From Desulfobacterales bacterium (GTDB lineage: Bacteria; Desulfobacterota; Desulfobacteria; Desulfobacterales; UBA5852), in contig JASJCV010000003.1 in the NCBI GenBank assembly GCA_030065275.1, forward strand, positions 1 to 38,183: a DNA stretch of 38,183 nucleotides, in the 5' to 3' direction. Under the pieces are notes generated by a model. The model was not told the origin of the DNA. It did no database searches and worked only from the letters and a program-made list of their open reading frames with translations. Each line of letters opens with the position of its first letter. Positions within the stretch are counted from its first letter, which is position 1. Positions 32,323-38,183 of the stretch are shown here, in pieces. A program made the position numbers and the translations under genes.

Positions 32323-33108
32323 CTACCCCCGCGAGCCCAGCCGCAGGCCGCCGTGAATGAAGTAGACATCACCGGCCAGCGCCTCGTTGCGAAAGATCTC
32401 GCAGGCCAGGGAAGCGATCTCTTCCGGGTCGATCAGGCGGCCAATGGGAACATCACCCAGGATCCGCTCCAGCGCCTTGGCGTTCATATTCTCTACAAGG
32501 GGTGTGCGGACGTAGCCCGGCGCGATGGCCACACAGCGGATGCGGTCGGCCAGTTTGCGGCGGAAGAGTTCGGCCGTGATCACCTTGGGCATGACCGACA
32601 TGGCCGCCTTGGTCGAGGAATAGTTGATCTGGCCGGCCGTGCCCAGCGAACCGGTCGAGGACACCAGACAGATCAGCCCGCGGCAGTCGTTGTTGATCAT
32701 CTGCTCCAGGCATTCGCGCACCGTCAGGAAAACACCGGTCAGATTGATATCCACCACCCGCTGGAACTGCTCGAGGGACATTTTGCCCTTGACCTTGCCG
32801 GTTTCACGGTCGGTGGCCACCAGCAGGCCGTCCATGATGATGCCGGCAAAAGGCGCGACCAGGTCGATGCGTCCATAGGTCTCGATGGCCAGGGCGGCCA
32901 GTTTCTGGTTGTCCGCTTCTTTGGTCACGTCGCAGGGGACGGTGACGACATCGCCTTCCAGGTTTTCTTTGGCCGCATCGAGGGCCTCCTCGGAAATATC
33001 GGCCAAAACGACTTTGCCGCCCTGTCCAAGCCAGTATCGGGCCACGGACAGACCGATTCCGCTACCGCCGCCGGTAATCACGGCAACTGCATTCTTTGTC
33101 TCCAGCAT
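32323..33108 (-). CDS. short-chain dehydrogenase/reductase (SDR)
   Basis: A 261-residue classical SDR. It has the NAD(P) motif 'ITGGGSGIGLSVAR', an acidic residue after beta-2 ('VLADIS', favouring NAD), catalytic Ser in 'CLVSSTGSLG' and Tyr-x3-Lys in 'INYSSTKAAMS'. The C-terminus is 'GDVYFIHGGLRLG'. The start at 33108 has AGGAGG; the track ATG at 33126 lies before it. The sigma-54 promoter 62 bases upstream and the CoA-transferase downstream suggest oxidation of a hydroxyacid such as 3-hydroxybutyrate to a ketoacid. By sequence alone it is FabG-like, so the substrate is inference. Confidence 0.9.
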   Translation of the reverse strand: MLETKNAVAVITGGGSGIGLSVARYWLGQGGKVVLADISEEALDAAKENLEGDVVTVPCDVTKEADNQKLAALAIETYGRIDLVAPFAGIIMDGLLVATDRETGKVKGKMSLEQFQRVVDINLTGVFLTVRECLEQMINNDCRGLICLVSSTGSLGTAGQINYSSTKAAMSVMPKVITAELFRRKLADRIRCVAIAPGYVRTPLVENMNAKALERILGDVPIGRLIDPEEIASLACEIFRNEALAGDVYFIHGGLRLGSRG

Positions 33109-33169
33109 GATAGGCCTCCTTGGCAATGGGGAAATGATCTAGAATGATAATGGTACGCAAAGCGCGTGA

Positions 33170-33185
33170 TGCAAGCCGTGTTCCA
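33170..33185 (-). promoter_or_regulatory. sigma-54 promoter of the SDR/CoA-transferase unit
   Basis: Minus strand TGGAAC-ACGGC-TTGCA differs from TGGCAC-N5-TTGCW at one base and keeps GG-N10-GC. It is 62 bases before the SDR start. Confidence 0.75.
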
Positions 33186-33294
33186 CACCCTGCGTCCAGA
33201 AAGCCGAGAAATGGTTCTCCCGCGATATTCCTGAGGGGCATCGGGTGACATCGATCGGCGGCGGAAGAACCTCCGGATCCCTTTTGTGGCGATG

Positions 33295-33312
33295 TGTATC
33301 AGATTGGCGACA
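33295..33312. promoter_or_regulatory. candidate upstream activator site of the SDR promoter
   Basis: TGTATC-AGATTG-GCGACA has the same 6-6-6 layout as the perfect TGTCGC-N6-GCGACA at 28451, with two changes in one arm. It lies about 110-140 bases upstream of the sigma-54 promoter, the usual distance for enhancer-binding proteins. Confidence 0.5.
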
Positions 33313-33366
33313 CTTCGATCTTCATCCGCCAGGCCGGCCTTCCGGACGCACCGGTTCCGCAATCGT

Positions 33367-34398
33367 CTACGGCACCGGACTGCGCATGGCGCCGCCTGCG
33401 AAGCGCTCGGTCAGCAGCGCCGTACAGATGACGGCGATGGCCATTATCTGCCATAAGGTCACCGGCTGGTCGAGAAAGAAGAAGGCCAGGCCGGTGGCAA
33501 TGACCGGTTTGAGAAAGAAGAGATAGCTGCCGCGGGTAATGTCCGGTACGGCCGCCAGGCCGCCCAGCCACAGGAACTGGGTTATCGTGGTATTCCAGAG
33601 GGCAATGGTCAGCAGGGCGGCCCATTGCTGCGGCGGGCGGGCAAAAAGGGTCAGCGGATTGACCCACAGGGACCAGATCACCCCCACCACGCCCCACAGG
33701 CCGAGGGCCCCCAGAAACATGGTGATCGCGGTGATACGCAGGACACCGTATGTGCCGATGAGCGGGCGGATCATGACGGTGTAGGCGGCGATCACCACCG
33801 TACACCCCAGCACCATCACGATACCGATCAGGTTTTCGGGTCCGCCCGTCAGGCGCGCCAGGTAGCCGTCCGTGATCAGGAGGGCGACGCCCGTCATGGC
33901 GCCCAGGGCGCTGATCCGCTTGGCAGCGGAAAAGGGCTCGCGATTCAGCCACTGGTTGGCCAGGCCGACGCCGACCGGAATCGTGACCACCATTGTGGCC
34001 ACCTGGGGTACCGTGGCGAAGTCGAGCGCCCGGTGGTAGAGCAGAAACCCCAGGGTCACGCCGAACAGGGCCAGCCCCACAAGCTGGGGGCCGTGGGTCC
34101 GGAAGGGGGCGATCAGGTCGCGCGACGCCGGAAAAACGAGGCACAATAGCACCAGCCCCAGCCCGCCCAGCAAAAACCGCCAGACCGAGAGTTCCGGCCC
34201 GGCTACCTCGGAGAGCACGGCCACGAATTCGGTCGAGGCATGGCCGGCCACACCGATCAAGACCGCCAAATAGGCCGCCGTGGACGATCGGTGCCACAGC
34301 CCCATCAGCAGCGGCCTGTCATTGCGAGGCAGGCGCGGGGGCGCATCAGGATTGAATTCCGTATGGGCATGGCCGGCCGCCGTTTGTTTCGGAACCAT
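33367..34398 (-). CDS. EamA/DMT-family transporter
   Basis: A 343-residue integral membrane protein with ten predicted helices in two five-helix EamA repeats. The first repeat begins around 'SSTAAYLAVLIGVAGHASTEFVAVL' and ends near 'YHRALDFATVPQVATMVVTIPV'; the second includes 'ALWNTTITQFLWLGGLAAVPDITRGSYLFFLKPVIATGLAFFF'. EamA proteins export metabolites such as amino acids. About 40 hydrophilic residues precede the first helix, so the true start may be the internal ATG in 'RPLLMGLWHRSS'. The gene starts 15 bases after the TPR gene stop and is probably co-transcribed with it. Substrate unknown. Confidence 0.85.
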   Translation of the reverse strand: MVPKQTAAGHAHTEFNPDAPPRLPRNDRPLLMGLWHRSSTAAYLAVLIGVAGHASTEFVAVLSEVAGPELSVWRFLLGGLGLVLLCLVFPASRDLIAPFRTHGPQLVGLALFGVTLGFLLYHRALDFATVPQVATMVVTIPVGVGLANQWLNREPFSAAKRISALGAMTGVALLITDGYLARLTGGPENLIGIVMVLGCTVVIAAYTVMIRPLIGTYGVLRITAITMFLGALGLWGVVGVIWSLWVNPLTLFARPPQQWAALLTIALWNTTITQFLWLGGLAAVPDITRGSYLFFLKPVIATGLAFFFLDQPVTLWQIMAIAVICTALLTERFAGGAMRSPVP

Positions 34399-34413
34399 GA
34401 TCGGCCTGGCCGC

Positions 34414-34950
34414 TCACGTCACTGGGGCGCCTTGTCCACTCTGGAGTTTGGCCTGCATGGCCTTGACCAGTTCCTGGTGCCGGTAATTGTCGGGATCGAG
34501 GTCCAAGGCCCGCTGGCCCCACATGAGAGCGCTGGTGTAGTCGGATTGCTGCCGGTAATTCTCGGCGATGGCGTAGAGCAGGTGCTGCGCGGGCGAGCGG
34601 CGACGGGCGTCCGGGATGGACAGGGCCTTGCGGAAATCCTCAATGGCCCGGTCGTGCGCCTTCTGGACGGTCAGGCAGCTGCCCCGCCCGATCAGGCTCT
34701 CCTCGTCCCAGGCATCCAGCGTCAAGGCCCGCGTGTACATGCCCACGGCCAAATCCAGGTCCCCCTCGACCTCGTGGATTTTGCCCATGTAGAAATAGGC
34801 GTTGTCGCCGTCGCGGTGGCGATAGCCCGGGTCCAGATCGATGACCTGCCGAAAGGCGCGCACCGCCCCGACACCGTCGGGTTTCTGGAAACAGCGGAGG
34901 CCTTCTTCGAACCAAGCCTCAATCGATTCGGGTGTTTGTCGTTGCCTCAT
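34414..34950 (-). CDS. TPR-repeat protein
   Basis: A 178-residue soluble protein made of about four tetratricopeptide units: 'EAWFEEGLRCFQKPDGVGAVRAFRQVIDLDP', 'NAYFYMGKIHEVEGDLDLAVGMYTRALTLDA', 'SLIGRGSCLTVQKAHDRAIEDFRKAL' and 'YAIAENYRQQSDYTSALMWGQRALDLDPDN'. No signal peptide is evident. TPR proteins are protein-interaction scaffolds; the partner is unknown. The start at 34950 follows a G-rich ribosome-binding site. The 271-base divergent gap to the kinase at 35222 holds no recognised gene. Confidence 0.85.
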   Translation of the reverse strand: MRQRQTPESIEAWFEEGLRCFQKPDGVGAVRAFRQVIDLDPGYRHRDGDNAYFYMGKIHEVEGDLDLAVGMYTRALTLDAWDEESLIGRGSCLTVQKAHDRAIEDFRKALSIPDARRRSPAQHLLYAIAENYRQQSDYTSALMWGQRALDLDPDNYRHQELVKAMQAKLQSGQGAPVT

Positions 34951-35221
34951 CAGCCCCCCCCTGAAAAAATTGGCGTTGGGTTACTCTGATCACGGTGGGG
35001 ACGGAAAAGCAACAACGTTATGTGCCTGTCTTCAAGCGCGGCGTTTATGTGCCATCGGCGTGTCGCGATGCCACAAGACTCCAGGTTAAAGATAATGCGG
35101 CGCGCTGACGATAACCCCACAAGAGTTCCTTCGGCATTGAATCCGGCCTTAGGTCAAGGGGGCGCGTTGGACATGCCAATCAATCACAAGGGTTTCGTTT
35201 AGCATCCTGAGCGACGTCCAT

Positions 35222-38002
35222 ATGCCTTTTGAAACCATCACGCTATCATCCGCAGGATCGCTTACGGTTGCGGCGCTGTGCCTGACGTTTGCCCTTTTCC
35301 AGGGGGTTGTGGCCTGCAAGCGGCCGGAGTTCGGCTGGAACCGCTGGGGAGCGGCCATGTCGCTCTTGACGGCGGTCTATGCCGTGGCCGTCTTTTTCCA
35401 GTTCAATCTGCCGGCCGGCGACCTCACCCGTTTTTGCGAAAAGGTGCAGTTCTCGGTCTTCATCCTGCTGGTCGATGCGCTTTACCGCTTTACGGCCACG
35501 TTCCTGGGCCGCAGGGACCGCCGGCTCCTGCGGGTCTTGCCGTTGGTGACCGTCGTTTGTCTGACCCTGATCTGGTTTACCGAGCTCGTTGTGGCCACGA
35601 CATTCGTGCAGCGCGAATTTCTCTGGAACCCCCGGCCCTATATCGAACCGGACCTGGGCCCGCTGGGTGTGGCCTACCTGGCTCTGGTCTTTGCGCTGGC
35701 CATGGCCGTCGTGCTCATCTGGTGGGGGCCGGCGCGGCGCAAGCTGACAGGGGCGCGCGAATTCGTGGCCTGTTTTTTCGTCTGGGCCCTTCTGGGGCTG
35801 CACGACATCCTGGCCACCGTGGGCATGCCCACGGTGCAGTTTCTGATGGAATTCGGCTTTCTGGGGTTTTCCGTGTCGTTGATTTCCATCACCATCCGCA
35901 AACATGTCGAGCTGTTCGCCACCGTCGAGGAAAACGAGCAGGCCCTTAAGAAAACCAAGGAAAGCCTGGAGCGGCGCGTGCGCGAGCGCACGGCCGCCAT
36001 CGCGTCTTCCAACCGGGATCTCAAGGCCGAGATCCGCGACCGCAAACGCGCCGCCAAGAAGCTGCGCGAAAGCGAGGAAAAATTCCGTACGCTGATCGCC
36101 AATATTTCCGACGTGATCATTATCCTCGACCGGGAAGGCACGGTCCGCTATATCAGCCCCAACCTGTCGCGGCATTTCGGTTGGGAGCCCCGGGATCTGC
36201 AGGGGAAGAAATTCCATGAAACCGTTCATCCCGACGATTGCGGCATGGTCCAGCGCCAGGTGGCGGACCTGATGGACCAGCCGGAGCGGACCCTGACCCT
36301 GGCCTATCGTTACCGGACCCCTGACCAATCCTACCTCCACATCGAGCTGACCCTGGTCAACCTGCTCGCCATGCCCCGGATTCGCGGACTGGTGGGCAAT
36401 TTCCGCGATGTTTCCGACCGGATCGCTTCGGAGCGGACCCTCAAGCGGGCTCAGGCCATCGCGCACGTGGGCAACTGGGAACTCGATCTGGGCACCCGGA
36501 CCATCGAGGGCTCGGAGGAATGGTGCCGGATTTTCGGACTCGTCGATAGCGGTGCCGGATTTGCTCTCGAGACCGTGCAGGCCTTGATCGAGGAGGAGGA
36601 TCGCCGCGAGGTGCGCCGCCGGCTCGACGCCCTCGTTTTCAAGGGGCAGGACTACGACGTGACTTACCGGATACGGCGGGCCGGCAACGACGAACCGGCC
36701 TGGATTCATTCCCGCGCCGAGCTGATCGGCGCGACCGGCGGGGCCGCCCGGATTTCCGGGGTGATCCAGGACATCACGGCCGCCAAACAGGCGGCCGCCG
36801 AAAAGGCCCAACTGGAAAACCAGCTGCGACAGGCCCAGAAGATGGAGTCCCTCGGCACCCTGGCCGGGGGCATCGCCCATGATTTCAACAACATTTTGTC
36901 ACCGATCATCGGTTTTGCCGAGATGACGGCCGAGGATCTGCCGGCCGACAGCCAGGCCCGCGCCAACATGGGCGAAATTATGAAGGCCGGGCGGCGCGCC
37001 CAGGAAATGGTCCAGCAGATCCTGACCTTCAGCCGCCACAACAACCAGGAACGCAAACCGGTGCAGGTCGCCCCCATCGTTCAGGAATCGCTCAAGCTGA
37101 TGCGTTCGTCCCTGCCGTCCACCATCGATGTACGGCCCCATATCGGCGATGAAGACGGCTTCGTCATGGGCGACACCACCCAGATTCACCAGATGATCGT
37201 CAATCTGTGCACCAACGCCTACCACGCCATGCGCGCGTCGGGCGGCGCGCTGAATGTCTATTTGGATGAAGCCCTCTTCCAGGCGCCGCACGAGGTGCCG
37301 TTGGCGGGCATGGCCCCCGGTCGCTACACGCGCATCCGGATTCAGGATTCGGGGCACGGCATTGCGCCCGATGTGCTGGAGCGCATCTTCGAGCCCTACT
37401 TCACCACCAAGGCGCCGGGGGAGGGCACCGGCATGGGGCTCTCGATGGTCCACGGCATCGTCATGAACCACAACGGCTTCATCGACGTCGCCAGCACCGT
37501 GGGCGAAGGCACGACCTTCAGCCTCTTCCTGCCCCAGATTCTCCACACGGACGAGACCTCCATCAATGAAACCACGAGTTTTATCCCCGTGGGCAACGAA
37601 CGTCTTCTGCTGGTGGACGACGAGGAACAGCTTCTGAACATGCAGTGCCAGATGCTGGAGCGCCTGGGCTACGAGGTTACGGCCACCAGCAACAGCGTCG
37701 AGGCCTTGAATCTTTTCTGCCAGAACCCGGAAGGCTTCGATCTGATGATCACCGATCAGACCATGCCGAACCTCACCGGCGGGGAGCTTGCTGCCCAGGT
37801 CCTGCACATCCGCGATGACCTGCCCATCATTCTCTGCACCGGTTTCAGCGAGTCGCTCTCGCCGGAGGCCGCATCCGAGATCGGCATCCGCCACTACTTG
37901 CACAAACCCATTCCCCTCAAAGCACTGGCCCGCACCGTACGGATCGTTCTCAACGACGGTTTTCAATCCGAGCCATCGCGTCCCCAGGCCGACTGCGCCT
38001 GA
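35222..38002 (+). CDS. membrane hybrid histidine kinase (7TM-PAS-PAS-HisKA-HATPase-REC)
   Basis: A 926-residue hybrid sensor kinase. About seven hydrophobic helices (residues 10-225) are followed by a charged coiled coil ('[18 protein letters not shown]'). PAS1 covers about 285-405 ('[19 protein letters not shown]') and PAS2 about 410-525. HisKA carries '[15 protein letters not shown]' (His553). HATPase_c has '[10 protein letters not shown]', 'DSGHGI' and '[11 protein letters not shown]'. A C-terminal receiver has '[10 protein letters not shown]', phospho-acceptor Asp845 ('MITDQTMP') and 'HYLHKPI'. The HDFNN H-box places it in the HisKA subgroup typical of deltaproteobacterial hybrids. No separate regulator is adjacent. 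The start at 35222 has a weak ribosome-binding site but fits the first helix. Confidence 0.92.
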   Translation: MPFETITLSSAGSLTVAALCLTFALFQGVVACKRPEFGWNRWGAAMSLLTAVYAVAVFFQFNLPAGDLTRFCEKVQFSVFILLVDALYRFTATFLGRRDRRLLRVLPLVTVVCLTLIWFTELVVATTFVQREFLWNPRPYIEPDLGPLGVAYLALVFALAMAVVLIWWGPARRKLTGAREFVACFFVWALLGLHDILATVGMPTVQFLMEFGFLGFSVSLISITIRKHVELFATVEENEQALKKTKESLERRVRERTAAIASSNRDLKAEIRDRKRAAKKLRESEEKFRTLIANISDVIIILDREGTVRYISPNLSRHFGWEPRDLQGKKFHETVHPDDCGMVQRQVADLMDQPERTLTLAYRYRTPDQSYLHIELTLVNLLAMPRIRGLVGNFRDVSDRIASERTLKRAQAIAHVGNWELDLGTRTIEGSEEWCRIFGLVDSGAGFALETVQALIEEEDRREVRRRLDALVFKGQDYDVTYRIRRAGNDEPAWIHSRAELIGATGGAARISGVIQDITAAKQAAAEKAQLENQLRQAQKMESLGTLAGGIAHDFNNILSPIIGFAEMTAEDLPADSQARANMGEIMKAGRRAQEMVQQILTFSRHNNQERKPVQVAPIVQESLKLMRSSLPSTIDVRPHIGDEDGFVMGDTTQIHQMIVNLCTNAYHAMRASGGALNVYLDEALFQAPHEVPLAGMAPGRYTRIRIQDSGHGIAPDVLERIFEPYFTTKAPGEGTGMGLSMVHGIVMNHNGFIDVASTVGEGTTFSLFLPQILHTDETSINETTSFIPVGNERLLLVDDEEQLLNMQCQMLERLGYEVTATSNSVEALNLFCQNPEGFDLMITDQTMPNLTGGELAAQVLHIRDDLPIILCTGFSESLSPEAASEIGIRHYLHKPIPLKALARTVRIVLNDGFQSEPSRPQADCA

Positions 38003-38084
38003 GCCGCGCCCGCGCGCCCAATCCGATCGCAGACACCCCCCCCGGACGGCGCATGGCCATCCGACAAAAAAATGCGCCCGGGAG

Positions 38085-38112
38085 TTGACGAGATATATCT
38101 TATATCTATATT
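38085..38112 (+). promoter_or_regulatory. strong sigma-70-like promoter near the right edge
   Basis: TTGACG (38085-38090), 16-base spacer containing the palindrome AGATATATCT, and TATATT (38107-38112). It points out of the window towards a gene not visible here. Confidence 0.65.
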
Positions 38113-38113
38113 G

Positions 38114-38127
38114 TGAGCAAATGCTCA
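38114..38127 (+). promoter_or_regulatory. operator-like palindrome TGAGCA-N2-TGCTCA
   Basis: A perfect 6-2-6 inverted repeat immediately after the -10 element, in a position where a bound regulator would block transcription. The regulator is unknown. Confidence 0.6.
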
Positions 38128-38183
38128 AAATTGTGCGGTCACGAATGCCGTGTTCCGCACCGCGTCACCCAGTCACCGAAAGG

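Noticed and set aside
38036-38076. hairpin followed by an A-run after the hybrid kinase gene
   Set aside because: On the plus strand the tail is A-rich rather than T-rich, so it is not a convincing terminator for the kinase.
1-38183. CRISPR arrays, tRNA/rRNA genes, integrases, transposases
   Set aside because: Scanned for direct repeats with regular spacing, tRNA T-arm patterns and recombinase motifs; none was convincing.

Overview
The window is GC-rich, roughly 60%, and gene-dense. It looks like chromosome from a strictly anaerobic, sulfate-reducer-type deltaproteobacterium (Desulfobacterota, Desulfosarcina/Desulfatitalea-like). This rests on gene content and style: several sigma-54 activators and promoters, a riboswitch-controlled metY-metX-metW cluster, a TRAP transporter with a GlcD/GlcF oxidase, PAS-rich hybrid kinases and short dispersed intergenic repeats. 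The taxonomic call is inference. No tRNA, rRNA, CRISPR array, prophage or intact insertion sequence was seen.

Layout. 0.1-5.7 kb holds housekeeping and small metabolic genes: a PaaI-type thioesterase, a DUF1624 membrane protein, a GNAT acetyltransferase, a small unknown protein, a UPF0173-type metallo-hydrolase and fabH, which has a hairpin leader. 5.7-12.3 kb is a signalling block. It has a stand-alone receiver protein behind a sigma-54 promoter, two small exported proteins (one behind a perfect sigma-54 promoter), a GlrK-QseG-GlrR-type three-gene operon and a divergent lipoprotein. 12.3-13.9 kb holds a YbgC-type thioesterase followed by a degenerate stretch with a DUF4926-like pseudogene (in-frame TAA), a 22-bp palindrome and a dispersed repeat.

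13.9-19.8 kb is the most interesting part. The metY-metX-metW operon reads left from a SAM-I riboswitch and terminator. Less than 150 bp away, a divergent cobalamin riboswitch and terminator reads right towards an MDR-type dehydrogenase and a TrpD-like phosphoribosyltransferase. This pair is the best candidate here for an undescribed function in cobamide metabolism.

19.9-28.0 kb is a leftward catabolic operon, dctP-dctQ-dctM-glcD-glcF-gntR-MFS. It probably imports and oxidises a 2-hydroxy acid such as lactate or glycolate, and a FadR-type operator lies at its promoter. 28.4-33.3 kb contains a PAS-sigma-54 activator facing an SDR dehydrogenase and a fused CoA-transferase. A sigma-54 promoter, and a palindrome shared with the activator's own leader, tie these into a likely hydroxyacid/ketoacid (3-hydroxybutyrate-like) regulon. 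33.4-38.2 kb carries an EamA permease, a TPR protein and a large membrane hybrid histidine kinase. The right edge has a strong promoter with an operator for a gene outside the window.
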